A DNA stretch of 64,000 nt, from positions 103,601,272 to 103,665,271 of the forward strand of contig CM060697.1 of NCBI GenBank assembly GCA_030686995.1. Direction: 5' to 3'. The notes below the pieces were generated by a model. The model was given only the letters and a program-made list of their open reading frames with translations. It did not search any database and was not told the DNA's origin. Source of the DNA: Artemisia argyi (Eukaryota; Streptophyta; Magnoliopsida; Asterales; Asteraceae). Position numbers and translations under genes: made by a program. Every line of letters begins with the position of its first letter. The stretch's first letter is position 1. This document shows positions 1 to 11,367 of this stretch, one piece after another.

Positions 1-3000
1 GGCATACCATAAAGTTTCTCCTGTGGTTGATTTTCTTCCTTGAGAGCCTCAATCTGAGCTTCTAGAATTTTTGATGGTAATGGTGAAATGATAGTCATTC
101 CCAATGACCTAACCCTCAAAGGTTTGAGTCGTTCCTTTCGGCTAAGTGCATCTGCTACAGCATTTGCTTTTCCTGGGTGATATCGGATTTCACAATCGTA
201 ATCACTCAACAATTCTAGCCAACGACGTTGTCTCATATTAAGTTCCTTATGATCAAGTATATGCTGTAAGCTCTTGTGGTCGGTAAAAACTACGCACTTG
301 GTACCATAAAGATAGTGTCTCCAAATCTTGAGCACAAAAACTACTGCACCCAACTCCAAGTCGTGAGTAGTGTAATTTTTCTCGTGTGTCTTAAGCTGTC
401 TAGATGCATAAGCTATCACATTCTCGTTTTGCATTAGCACAGTTCCAAGTCCTTTATGCGAAGCATCGCAATATACCACAAAGTTCTCAATACCTTTTGG
501 TAGTGACAAAATCGGTACACTACAAAGCTTCTGCTTCAATAACTGAAATGCAGATTCTTGCTTCTCTCCCCATTCATACTTTTGATTCTTTTGTGTCAGC
601 TTAGTCAGCGACTTCGTTATCTTGGAAAACCCTTCAATAAACCTTCTGTAATATCCTGCAAGTCCTAGGAATTGACGAATTTCCGTAGGAGACTTGGGCG
701 TAGCCCAATCTTTCACTGCCTCGATCTTTGCTGGGTCGACTTGTAATCCTTGGCTATCAATGACATGGCCAAGAAATTGAACTCTTTGTATCCAAAAATC
801 ACACTTTGAAAATTTGGCATACAATTGCTCCTTCTTGAGTAGTTCCAGAATTGTTCTGAGGTGTTCTTCGTGCTCTTCCTTACTCTTGGAATAAATCAAG
901 ATATCGTCAATGAATACGATCACAAACTTATCAAGATACGGTTTGCACACTTTATTCATGATGTCCATAAATACCGCAGGTGCGTTGGTTAATCCGAAAG
1001 GCATTACTTGAAACTCATAATGACCATAACGTGTTCTAAATGCCGTCTTCAGGATATCCTCTTCCCGAACTCTAAGTTGATGGTAACCGGATCTTAAATC
1101 AATCTTGGAATAAAAACAGGAACCTTGTAGCTGATCGAACAAGTCGTCGATCCTAGGGAGTGGATAACGATTCTTCATCGTTAACTTGTTCAGTTCACGA
1201 TAGTCGATGCACATTCTGAAAGATCCGTCCTTCTTCTTCACAAACAAAACCGGTGCTCCCCAAGGCGAGGAACTCGGTCTAATGAATCCTTTGTCCAAAA
1301 GTTCTTGTAATTGGTTCGACAATTTTTGCATCTCAGAAGGTGCAAGTCGATACGGTGCTCGCGCAATTGGTGCAGCTCCTGGCACTAATTCGATTTGAAA
1401 CTCAACTTGACGTGTAGGCGGAAGTCCTGGCAATTCTTTTGGAAAAACTTCGGGAAATTCCTTAACAATTGGCACATCTTCAAGTCGTTTCTCATCCGAC
1501 TTCTTCTCCGTGATGTGAGCCAAGAATGCATAACAACCCTTCTTTATGTACTTCTCGGTTTTAATGCATGATATAATACTGAGTCTAGTTCCACTTCGCT
1601 CTCTGCGAACAACTAAAGTTTCATCACTATAAGGAAGGTGAACCACTTTCTCATCGCAAATAATTCTTGCACGGTGTCGAGACAACCAATCCATACCGAT
1701 AACAACGTCGAAACTTCCAAGTTCTATGGGCATAAGGTCTATATTGAATGGATGGTTTAGTAAATTGATTGTGCAACCACGGACAACGGTGTTGGTGTTA
1801 ACTAAAGACCCATCGGCTAATTCAACAATATAGGGAATGTCTAAGGTGGTTGGTTCTATGTTAAGTAAAGGTGTAAATGCAATAGAAACAAAACTTCTAT
1901 CCGCTCCTGAATTAAATAAAATGGATGCATAACGATTATTAACGAGGAACGTACCCGCAACAACATTCGGGTCCTCTCGGGCATCTTCTCCTCCCATAAC
2001 ATAAGCTCTTCCTCGAGCCACTCCACCTTGGTTTCCAGTTCCTTGATTCTTCTTCTTTGGGCACTCACTCCTATAGTGTCCAATTTCTCCGCAGCCAAAA
2101 CATGTTACTTGCGGTTTCTGATTGTTTCCCAAGTTTGGAAGCCTGCAATCTTTGATATTGTGACCAATCTTCTTGCAGTTACCACATGGGTTTGGGAAAC
2201 GGCCTGGGTTATGATGTGTTTGGCATTTATCACACTTGGGTAGATTACCAGCATATCCTTTCCCTTCATTCAGCCCTGCAGCATAGGCCCTTGCCACTTC
2301 CTGTCTCTTAGGTGCTGGTTGGATAGCATTTCCACCTTGGTTGTAGTCAAACCTCCTCTTGTTGTTGTTGTTGTTATTGTTTGGGTTGTTGTTTCGGTTA
2401 TTGGGATAGTTGTGGTTTCGATTGTTGTTATAGTTGTTGTAGTTGGTGTTGTTTGAACGGTTATTGTTGTTGTTGACAACAGATTTTCCTTTTACCACCT
2501 GAACCATAAGTTTCTGAGTTATACAAATAGCCTCTTCCATTGATTGTCGGTTGAAAGACATCACATCCCCTTGGATGCTTTCGAGCAGTCCACCAGTGAA
2601 GTTCTCCATCTTTTTCTCATCGTTAGGAACCATAGTTGGACATAGTGCAGCCAACTCCTGAAACCTCCTGATATAGGTCTCGATGTCATCACCTTTTGTT
2701 ACCAGCTCATAGAATTCTGTTTCCAACTTTTGCACCTCAGTACGAGGGCAAAACTTCTTTGTCATCAATTTCTTGAATTGATCCCAAGTGAGCTTGTAGG
2801 CATTTTCCATACCAATCGGCTGAGCATAAGAATTCCACCAAGACATAGCTTCATCAAGAAGCATACCATTAGCAAATTTTACCTTGTTGATATCCGGGCA
2901 ACCGCACATGAGGAATACATTCTCAGTCTTTTCAAACCAGCGGATCAAAGCAACCGCTCCCTCAGTGCCCTTAAACTTGACGGGATCACTAATCTTGAAA

Positions 3001-3197
3001 TCCTTCCAAGTGCATTCACGCCTAGTAGTGGGTGGTTCAATCGCCCCAGTATTAGGTGCAACCTCAGCAGCCCTAGCAGCAACCTCAGCTTTCTCAGTCT
3101 CCAGAGCTTCTGCTATACTATCCCTGACCAACTTGCGGATATCGGCTTGAGTCATAGCGGGTGTTTCTGGTGCAGCCTTTCCTTTCCTTGGTGCCAT
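1..3197 (-). CDS. Ty3/gypsy Gag-Pol polyprotein, partial
   Basis: Starts at the ATG at 3197-3195 ([10 protein letters not shown]) and stays in one frame for about 1065 codons to the window edge. Domains in order: Gag; a CCHC knuckle near residue 338 and a second near 366-379 ([14 protein letters not shown]); a retropepsin segment near 425-435; reverse transcriptase with the FIDD catalytic motif (aspartates near 764-765); and RNase H beginning around the YCDAS aspartate near 911. Integrase would lie beyond the edge. The retropepsin motif reads F-N-S-G-A, with Asn (about residue 429) where the catalytic Asp belongs, so the copy may be unable to process its own polyprotein even though the frame is open. 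Sampled sites at 924, 1926, 2100 and 3195 are all in the same frame. Confidence 0.9.
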   Translation of the reverse strand, partial: MAPRKGKAAPETPAMTQADIRKLVRDSIAEALETEKAEVAARAAEVAPNTGAIEPPTTRRECTWKDFKISDPVKFKGTEGAVALIRWFEKTENVFLMCGCPDINKVKFANGMLLDEAMSWWNSYAQPIGMENAYKLTWDQFKKLMTKKFCPRTEVQKLETEFYELVTKGDDIETYIRRFQELAALCPTMVPNDEKKMENFTGGLLESIQGDVMSFNRQSMEEAICITQKLMVQVVKGKSVVNNNNNRSNNTNYNNYNNNRNHNYPNNRNNNPNNNNNNNKRRFDYNQGGNAIQPAPKRQEVARAYAAGLNEGKGYAGNLPKCDKCQTHHNPGRFPNPCGNCKKIGHNIKDCRLPNLGNNQKPQVTCFGCGEIGHYRSECPKKKNQGTGNQGGVARGRAYVMGGEDAREDPNVVAGTFLVNNRYASILFNSGADRSFVSIAFTPLLNIEPTTLDIPYIVELADGSLVNTNTVVRGCTINLLNHPFNIDLMPIELGSFDVVIGMDWLSRHRARIICDEKVVHLPYSDETLVVRRERSGTRLSIISCIKTEKYIKKGCYAFLAHITEKKSDEKRLEDVPIVKEFPEVFPKELPGLPPTRQVEFQIELVPGAAPIARAPYRLAPSEMQKLSNQLQELLDKGFIRPSSSPWGAPVLFVKKKDGSFRMCIDYRELNKLTMKNRYPLPRIDDLFDQLQGSCFYSKIDLRSGYHQLRVREEDILKTAFRTRYGHYEFQVMPFGLTNAPAVFMDIMNKVCKPYLDKFVIVFIDDILIYSKSKEEHEEHLRTILELLKKEQLYAKFSKCDFWIQRVQFLGHVIDSQGLQVDPAKIEAVKDWATPKSPTEIRQFLGLAGYYRRFIEGFSKITKSLTKLTQKNQKYEWGEKQESAFQLLKQKLCSVPILSLPKGIENFVVYCDASHKGLGTVLMQNENVIAYASRQLKTHEKNYTTHDLELGAVVFVLKIWRHYLYGTKCVVFTDHKSLQHILDHKELNMRQRRWLELLSDYDCEIRYHPGKANAVADALSRKERLKPLRVRSLGMTIISPLPSKILEAQIEALKEENQPQEKLYGM

Positions 3198-3212
3198 ACT
3201 TCTGATAAATAA

Positions 3213-3439
3213 TAATCGACAACAACCATGAGAAAGTCATAATAGAAATAGCCATCGTACCAAAAGGATACACCCACAACATGTATATATACAACCACAA
3301 CAAGTATAAATACAACCACGACATGTATAGATACAACCACAACAAGTATAAATACGATAACAATAAAGAGCAACCACGAAACATCATAAATATAATCACA
3401 ACACATGAATATAATACATGAAAATGTCGGCCTACATGG

Positions 3440-3523
<84 letters not shown>

Positions 3524-3660
3524 CATAACCATTCCAACATAGTAGAGTCACACTTGATATATTTGTTTGTACAACAACCAAAAGACTACAAGTTCTTGAA
3601 CTATGTCCCACACCTCGGGACTAGGAAAATAGTAAAAGCTAATACAATACAAGTCTATGC
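3213..3660. other. Leader between the upstream ORF and gag, no gene
   Basis: Non-coding leader of the Ty3 element. It contains several copies of a short ACAACCACAACAAGTATAAATAC-like repeat at 3280-3360 and the AT microsatellite at 3444-3522. Apparent Tyr-Ile reading frames here are translations of the microsatellite. Confidence 0.6.
3444..3522. repeat. (AT)n microsatellite in retrotransposon leader
   Basis: About 39 uninterrupted AT units lie between the upstream ORF and gag of the Ty3 element. The run would separate the two coding regions in the element RNA. Confidence 0.95.
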
Positions 3661-4643
3661 CTAGGCTCCTCCGGGTGCTCTAGAACCTCCAGGTGCTCCA
3701 GATCCTCCAGGTCCTCCCCTAAGGCGGCGAATCTCACGATCCATTGCAACAACAATCTCCTCCAAGTGCTCAACTCTAAGCTGGAGGGCAGCCTCCCTGG
3801 TCTCTGCAGCTGTCATCCTCTCCTGAGCTACTGCCAACTGGTGTGCTTGCTCTCCCTGAGCCTCCTGTGTCATCTGAGCTCTATCCCGTATCTCAGGTAG
3901 CTCATCCCTAAGCTGATCAATCAGCTCCTGGTGTCCCTCCTGCCGTGCCTCAAGTCCATGATAAGACACCTCAATGCTAACCCTGCCTAAGATTAATCCC
4001 TCAACCTGCTCCTCGACCTCCTCAAGTTGAGTGGTGATAATCTCATCTACCCTATAACCCAAACTATCAACCTGCTCCTGTTGAGCCCTAACTGATCATC
4101 TAAAGTAAAAGTTGTAGGCCCTCTAGCAGCAGCTGCTCTCGAACTCTCTCCTACATGGTATACTGGTGGTGGTGGAAGGTCAGAAGTCTCTGTAGTAGGT
4201 GAAGCTGGGGTAGTAAACCTTGCACGCTTCCTGAGCGGCAAAAGTGAAGTAGATATAGAAGTAGTAGTGGGCATAGCTGGTGGTGTAGGTAATGTAGGAA
4301 CAGTGGGGATCCTAAAGGTAGAGGTAGTAGTGCGTACGCTCTTCCTAGCACCTATGGTTGTTTTACTACGATGGAACATAAGTTTTGGTTCTGAGGAAAT
4401 GGAAGTAGTGGGAGATGATATATCAGTAGGTACACGGGTAACATCAAGTGGTGCAATGGGAGAGATATGAGGAGTAGGAGCAGTCTCTTCCTCCTCAAAA
4501 GGCTCGGTATCCTCACCTGATGCCGAAAGTGGCAACACAGGTACAGGAGGAATGGGTGGTGAAAAAGCGGTGGAAGACATAGAGCCCTCAACATCAGAGT
4601 CTGAGACAGAGTAAAGTATGACAATGTTTGGATCTGAAGACAT
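3661..4643 (-). pseudogene. Upstream acidic/coiled-coil ORF of the Ty3 element, frameshifted
   Basis: Two overlapping minus-strand frames look like one broken gene. The first part (4643-4047, MSSDPNIVILYS...) is Pro/Ser/Thr-rich and acidic. The second (about 4095-3661) is a Glu/Gln-rich coiled coil ending in a Gly/Pro tail (GGPGGSGAPGGSRAPGGA). A one-base slip near 4085-4100 joins the sequence after ...TLDDQLG to a frame reading RAQQEQVDSLGYRVDEI. It lies between the primer site and gag, so it would be the first ORF on the element RNA. I know similar ORFs beside gag in Asteraceae elements, but no function. The gag-only element at 55576-64000 has a different acidic ORF in the same place. Confidence 0.65.
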
Positions 4644-4798
4644 AACTCTCTGATAATCAAGGTGAAATGAAAATAAATAACTCGTATAATGGAATCACCT
4701 AAAACAATGAATATGCACTTATGATGTAATGATGAGATGCTATGATAATGTGGTTATAGTCTGGGGTCTATGATACATCCTAGTTCGCTTTAACCTTA

Positions 4799-4810
4799 GC
4801 TCTGATGCCA
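4799..4810 (-). promoter_or_regulatory. Primer binding site (tRNA-iMet type)
   Basis: On the minus strand TGGCATCAGAGC begins three bases after the LTR end, matching the TGGTATCAGAGC complement of initiator tRNA-Met with one change (T to C). It defines the 5' LTR edge and the minus orientation. Confidence 0.85.
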
Positions 4811-4813
4811 ATC

Positions 4814-7800
4814 TGTCACACCCCCAAAATACCTGCATGGCAACGGAATGGAATACCTAGGGGTGACGGTCATAGCACCACAGTTACAGTTATATTGAAC
4901 GACCTAAAGTGTCGTTTGGAAATTACATCGTTTTATTTATTTAAAAAGGTTCAGAGTTACAAAACATAGGTCCCAAAGTATTTAAAAGTTAAAGGAAACA
5001 AGTTTGGTACAATCAAACGATAATATATAAGTGCATGAAAATCCAAAATGAGACGCGTCATCCTTGCTACTCACTAAAATGACTCCATGCATGCCATGAG
5101 ATATACCTTAGTTACCTGAAAATACATTGCTAAAACGGTCAACATAAAGTTGGTGAGAAATCATAGGTTTATGGATTAAATGATGTGTACAATAGCCATA
5201 AGTAAAAAGTAAGGTGACTTGATGTCAAAATGAAGTTACATTGGCTCTTAAGCTCATGACCCCGAAGCTAGACATAATCAGAATTTCGCCCCAAAAGAGT
5301 GGTTACCAAGCACTCTAATAATGTTAGACATGAAATGCATTCATACCTGTTGGAGCAACCCAAACACGAATGGAGGAGTCACCCTCAATAGATCTATTCA
5401 CTCACTCTTGCTTAAAGGCAAATTAACGGTCCATGATAATATAAAGGGGACTTAATGTGGTATGATAGCAACTTAAGCAATGTATGAAAAGTTAGCTACT
5501 TTGGCATGTACAAAAATAAGTGGTGCAATGTATTCTCCCCCGTGGGATTTGAAATCAAAATATTGAATTGAAAACGGGGCTATGAAAACTCACCTCGAAG
5601 TGATAGTACAATGTGATGGAATGATAAGGATAACAAGGAACGAAATCAACCGCAACCTATGATGAATGAATATGATCTAATTTAGATCATGAAATGATGT
5701 AGAGAATATGCATGCACATGATACCTATACCACTCATAACTTGAAAATATACTAGTTATAGTCATAGTAAAATATATTCCATACTTGAGAAAAATAAGTC
5801 TTAACTAGACTTGTAAAAACTTGTCGTAGTATATCGTATATAGAAAGTTAGTGTTACACGCTTCGCCTTGAAAACCTTGAAGCAACGTCTAATGGTCGTA
5901 AAAATAAACTTGTAATCATAAGTACTTCATTAGTTATAAATTTGGCACTTTGGTAGTATTTATAGAAAATCTAGGATTTAGTACGTAGAAGTAGTATTAT
6001 TATTATTTCTAGTAAAAGCTGTCAAATTATATAGAGTTTTGCCGATATTGAAACGTGAATAACTTGGTCGTTTTAAGTTCATTTTCTTCGTTCTTTATAT
6101 CCACGGATTCGTCTTAGTATGTACTAATATATTTTTGATAACTCGGCTTCTCTAGGTTATGTCTAACGCCTCGGTTTGTCCACCAAAAATCGTCCAACAG
6201 CATATAATTTTCAGAAAAATAGTTTTCGTCAATAAACTTGCAAAAATCATATCTCCTTCGTTATAAACTCGTTTTAATCCGTTCTTTCGCCTACGGCATC
6301 GTTTTTGAAAGTATTTTCTAAATCTTTAGTTGAAAATATCCCGAGTTACTGAGTTTTCCAGAAATTAAATTTTGGGACAGTAGGTTTATATATATGTTTC
6401 AAATCCATTTCTAGTGTTCTAAACTAGTTTCTAATCCACTCAAATCACTTCCAATCACCACAAATCTAGTCTAATCCTACCATACACCTTCTTAAGGTGT
6501 CATGGGTTCTTAAACATCATCAATCTAGTGGATCTAACAAGGGTTTCCATTTCTAGGATTTCAAAGACATAAGTGTATATTATGAGTAGTACAAGCTAAC
6601 ATATGCATGAAATATTGTATGAAAACCATATGATTATAGTAAATACTTGAAGAAATGAAAAAAATAAATTTTGTATCTTACTTTGAATGATTATGAAGCT
6701 TGTATGATTAAAACCTAAGGATCCTTGAGTTTGTATTACAAAACCCTAACAAGGATAACTATATGGACTTGATTTGAGCTTGATCTTGGAAAAAATGGTG
6801 GATCTTGGTGATGTTTGTGTTTGGCCGTGGGTTTTGAGAGAAAAAGGAGAGAAAAAGTGCAAGTTTTGATTTCAAGAATTATAAGTGTGAAGTGTTTTAG
6901 GTTTGTAGATATTATTTGGTGATATTTGGAGAAGTTAAAAAGAATTAATGCATGAGGTTAAAAGGGGGGGGGGGGGCGGGGACTTGGCCGGTTTTTCAAA
7001 GGATCAAAAAGAGAAAAATGTGTTTGTGATTTATTTTGAAGTGTTAGTGGAGAGTAGTGATGTATAAGTATAGATTTTTGTTGTTAAATTTAGGTTGTTG
7101 TAGTTAGTTTTTAGTTATAATCGGGTACCGGGTTTGCGAGAAATAAATTTTAACAAGTTAACCAGGACATAATAAAGGTATAAAAATGTTAAAAATATGT
7201 TGGGTACAAAAATTGAGCGTTTGGATAATTATTATTTAATTTTCACAAAAAGCATCGTAATTATATTAAATTTAATATATAAATTAAATAAATTCCCAAT
7301 ATACCGGGTAAATGAATTTTATAATTTTTATGACGTTGTAATGAGTTTAAAAATATGTCGGAACCATCGTGGGGATTTTTAGATATGTTAGTTACATTTA
7401 TATATCGCGGGTTAACGTTTAATTAAAATAAATATACGTAAAACGTTAAACATACCAAAAATAATAATATGGATATTCTACGAGTGGTATAGTATGCAAA
7501 TGCTATTATGATGATATGTAGACTATTTCTAGTCCGTATGAAGTGTCCCTAATAATAATGCATGAATTCGCACCTGAACCAATATGGTTACGCGAATTTA
7601 AGTACTCGTAAACTAAATTTACGATGAAATGAGCAATGCACGTGAATAGTGTTTTCTTTCCGGAAATGAATAGTGTTTGGTGAATAGTAAATTTTTTTGA
7701 ACGCTTCTCAGAATATCAAATTGACCTCAAAAATGATGAATAGTAAAATGATGAATAGCGTTTTGATGAATAGTGATTTATGAATAGTAAATTGTCGAAG

Positions 7801-7834
7801 TTTGGGAAATGACATAAAATTGTGAGTTGTGACA
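4814..7834 (-). repeat. 5' LTR of the Ty3 element (3021 bp)
   Basis: On the plus strand it begins TGTCACACCCCC at 4814 and ends GTTGTGACA at 7834, i.e. TG...CA on the minus strand. The outer 170 bp carry repeated ACTATTCA motifs, as in the other Ty3 LTRs of the window. A G-rich run lies at 6966-6980. There is no credible gene inside. Confidence 0.85.
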
Positions 7835-8000
7835 GAGCAGCTGAGATCTTCTTGTTTGGCTTCATGTTGGTTGTAGTTGAAGCACTTGGAGGAAAATATC
7901 CACTCCATCCAGATGATTGTTCTTCAGAATCTGAATAGTAACTGATTTCTCCATCAGATGAGTCATCAGCTGAGATATAGATCAGTGGAAACCAACTCAT
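7835..8000 (-). pseudogene. First exon of an unknown host gene, cut by the Ty3 LTR
   Basis: The ATG at 8000 opens 55 codons starting MSWFPLIYISADDSSDGEIS, acidic and serine-rich with a later SSGWSGYF stretch. The frame then runs into the Ty3 LTR at 7834, and any further residues come from the LTR. A TATA box lies about 70 bp upstream, with an A-rich leader typical of a plant 5' UTR. The rest of the gene is presumably beyond the left window edge. I do not recognise the protein. No signal peptide is evident. Confidence 0.45.
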
Positions 8001-8067
8001 GATGATTTTTAGGGTTTGTGATATTATAGATTTGTTTTGATGAAGACTTATGTTGTTTTGAGCCCCT

Positions 8068-8076
8068 TTTATATGC
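8068..8076 (-). promoter_or_regulatory. TATA box of the interrupted host gene
   Basis: The minus strand reads GCATATAAAAGGGGC here, about 70 bp before the ATG at 8000. A plant TATA box at a normal distance is the main reason for thinking the short downstream frame is real. Confidence 0.5.
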
Positions 8077-8304
8077 AAACTCAAGGTCAAGGGTTAATTA
8101 ATAAGGGATATTTACTCTTATCTGTTTTGGTAGGTTAGAGGAGTAAATTTAGATATTATCGGGTTGACTTTGGAGAGATATTTTTTGTAAATAGTAACTT
8201 TGTCAAAAAGTTACTTTGGGATAAAATATATTGGTTAAGTTTGGTGTTTACTACATATGCAGAGTACCAACCAATATTTGCTGAGTAATTGGAGTTATAA
8301 GGTG

Positions 8305-8671
8305 TGTAATATACTCTAATGTAAGAACATGGTTGGTTTTGTGTTTAGGATGATTAATATGTGTAGTTTCTAGTGAGAAGTTAGAGAGAGAAAGTGAAGG
8401 GAACCTTAAGAGAAAACTACTGATTTGTTGTATTCCAAATGAAGGTCCAACCCTCTCCACTAGTGGAGAGGGGTATTTATACAAGCAACTAGATGCCCCA
8501 TAAAATGGGCTGTGGATTGAGCTGACAATGGGTAAAGACCCGACCCAACTCCACAAATATTAACTAATACTAAGCTACGTACTAACTAATATGATAAATA
8601 CTACGAGCTACAACAAGCTAAACAATACTCGGGGTGACCGAGTCTTCATATGAATAATCGTATTCCTAACA
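8305..8671 (-). repeat. Copia 3' LTR (367 bp)
   Basis: Nearly identical to 25770-26136. It abuts the AGGTG duplication on its outer side and a polypurine tract (plus strand ATCTCCCCCT) on its inner side. Confidence 0.95.
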
Positions 8672-11362
8672 ATCTCCCCCTAAAGGAGGTCACCCCAGAA
8701 AATAAATATTGAATCAGATCATTCAAGTCGTTGAAGACATCTTTGTAGCTCGTAGCCTTTTGATTCTTCATTGTTGAGATCTTTGTGCTTTAAGTGGCGG
8801 GCTCCAGATGACTTGTTCAATGTAATGGATGATCTTTGGAAATAACTTCAAGTTCATCATCCAAATGAGTATCTGAAAGTCATCTTTGAGCAGTAACGTC
8901 TCCGTGTGATATAAAAATCTTTGTGTTGGCATGCTCACACTTCTCAGGATCATGATCTTCTGCATCAGAGTTGTGGAAGCATATATGAGGCCCAATCAAT
9001 GATCATGATTTCTTAGATTGTGAAGTCAAAGTGTGAGCATGTGTTGATGGATCAGCATCTTTTCAGCAATCAACCGCAACCGCCAGAAATGCCTGCAAGT
9101 AGACAGTTAGCAAAAAATCATCTGGTACTTATAAGTTTGGAATTAGAGATCGTCAACAGCATAGTGTGAAGACTCCTTCTAACCCTTACCAAGATCGTTC
9201 CCAATCGGCAGACCCTGTGAGGATATACAAGAACTACCTAAGTAGATCAATGATTGGGTGAGTCGCTGGAGATCACTCCACGACTGTTGACCGTTTGTAA
9301 CCATCGTGACCACTAAGTGTAATCCACAATGAATTACCTAAGTGACCTGCTTTTAGGGCTGCTTGATGTTGACCCTGACAGGAATTTCCATTCAATCACT
9401 GGGAGTTACTAAATCAACATCCCTCATAAATGTTCTGGCAGATTGCTAAGATCTGCGTAGGACTCATAGTTTACCACTGGTGTCCTTAATGTTGAATAAC
9501 CAGGGTAGAAGTAGCACGTGTTCCTATGAGATCATTTTATGCATATCGAGGCTCTAGACTCAATAAGTGCATTTGGTTTTCCTATGCGGAGATTAGGGAG
9601 AGGTCTCCTGCTTCAATATCAAACATCTCTAAGAGATACGTTGATAGATTACACCGGTTCCTCGTGAGAATGAAACAAGTTCTTTTAAGAGAACTTGAGT
9701 GGCTAGAAGGTTTAGTGCATTGCGTCACTGGTTCCATGACGTCTTGTCTTCAATACCGATGTTGCCTTAGCAACCATTAGTAGTTTATGAATTGAACCCG
9801 GTTTCTGCCCTAAGGTTGAATAATTGGAGGGCTATTTCTTTTCACCCTTTCTCATTTCATTTCTTTTTAATTCTTCAACCCCTTCTTTCTCCATTCTCAC
9901 ATTTCTCCTTTTTTTCATAATCATACCTACGGACTTTCTAATTCTATCTATTTGGTATTGTCCATGGGTAGATCCCTCCGGCTATGGCGGATCATAGGAC
10001 AGTTTTCCTAACCTTAGCCACCTTATAACTTCATGACTATCCTATGTTGCCGTACAGCAAGTCATTGAAAATTCTCTCAACGTGTTTATGATTAAGAAAC
10101 ACATTTTGTTAACACATTGAAAGTTTTGTCATTTTCTAATGCTCCCCCTTAACATGTGCTCATATGTATAGATTTGAAAATTTTGCACATGTCGGGAAGA
10201 GTTGCACTTTTTGAATTGATCTACCTTAAGTGAACATGACCGGGCATTCGAGACACGCTTACATCACTAGTTAAGCTAGCTTGAAGTTATTACCCGGCCA
10301 GATCAGATTCACCCAAGGTTTCTCGAAATGGTACATTCTACTCAGACTAGTCCTTTTCGAGACACGCTTACATCACTGGTTAAACCAGCTTGAAGTTATT
10401 ACCCGTCCAGGACTAGTCCTTTCGATTCAAGACAATTTTGTTTCGTCAATTCATGAGTCAAGTCTGAGTCTCGAACTCTTAAGATGCAAGGATCCTTTTT
10501 CACAAAACATTTGCTCCCCCTCAATATGTACATTGACATACAAAAGAGTTTGGCACATAGGGAAGAGCATATTTTTGGGTTCAAAACCTCATGTTTTAAT
10601 CAGTTTTTCATATTTAAATCACATCCTCTCCCCCAATCAAAAATTTCAAACCAATTGAGATTTGTAATCCCAAGTGATTTAAATAAGTTTAAAGATATTG
10701 GGAGAAAGATGTGTCATATTTAAGGATGACTGATTTTGAGACGACATTTTAGCTCCCCCTCAAACCTTGAGGGAGTATGTTATGTGTTAGAGATGATGAG
10801 TTTATAAATAATTTGAGTTTAGCGAGAAACTCATGAAAAATTCATATACTAACACATAACAATTACACTTAATCCACTGTATTTATGCACAAAGATCTTG
10901 TTTTGATGATACATAGTTTTCGAAATTATTCTCCCCCTCAATCGATGACGCATTTAAAAATTGAATAATTTGCACAAAGTATTAATTCTTTTAGCATCGA
11001 TTGAGTGGCAAATTTTAAACAACATTTCAAGTTTGTTTGATCTTCAAAAACCATGCTACCACCAAGTTTGGAGTAAAGACTTTCCCGAAGAATCTTTGAA
11101 GGAAAAGTATTTGAGATGTAAAGAAGACTTCTCTTCTTTTACCAGAAATGATGCACTTAAGCGTACATCAGATCGGAAAGGCACAAGTATAAAGTAATTT
11201 ATGCCTTTGTTAGGAACAGTCGTCTTTTTGGCGACGAACTTTCCCCAATACTAAGACCGGGTTGCTATCTGAAGTAATAGCAAACCATTTTGAAAGAATA
11301 ATTTTAGAAATGACATGTTTTAGAAAAACATTATTAATAAGAAGAACTCTTGCTCAAGCATA
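8672..11362 (-). other. Copia 3' non-coding region with repeated polypurine tracts
   Basis: No credible gene. The LTR-proximal polypurine tract is at 8672-8682. Further CTCCCCCT blocks (AGGGGGAG in element sense) occur at 10141-10150, 10513-10522, 10752-10761 and 10931-10940, with a weaker one near 10627. A duplicated hairpin module lies at 10249-10300 and 10358-10409. Sireviruses are known for conserved multiple polypurine tracts upstream of the 3' LTR, which supports the classification. I see no env-like frame here. Confidence 0.7.
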
Positions 11363-11367
11363 CGTAT
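11363..11367. other. Target-site duplication CGTAT (left copy)
   Basis: CGTAT directly precedes the TG of the nested LTR and recurs at 17570-17574 after its other LTR. Confidence 0.85.

Larger units (their letters stand above)
1..7834 (-). mobile_element. Ty3/gypsy LTR retrotransposon, 5' part (runs off the left window edge)
   Basis: On the minus strand the order is LTR (7834-4814), tRNA-iMet-type primer site, an upstream acidic ORF, an AT microsatellite, then gag-pol, which is still open at the window edge. The LTR has TG...CA ends. The other LTR and any target duplication lie outside the window; the outer flanking five bases are GAGCA (7835-7839). The LTR start resembles that of the non-autonomous element at 44135-50702, so this is a plausible relative of its autonomous partner. 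A roughly 3-kb LTR with an iMet primer suggests a Tekay-like chromovirus, but the chromodomain region is not visible, so the lineage is inference. Confidence 0.9.

Noticed and set aside
3118..3540. Reading frames with long Tyr-Ile runs here and at 38745-39113, 42523-42837 and 52229-52432
   Set aside because: They are translations of AT microsatellites on either strand, with no conserved flank.
8251..8556. Frame MWSWVGSLPIVSS (also 25782-26021)
   Set aside because: Lies within the copia LTR on its sense strand and differs between the two copies; not a separate gene.
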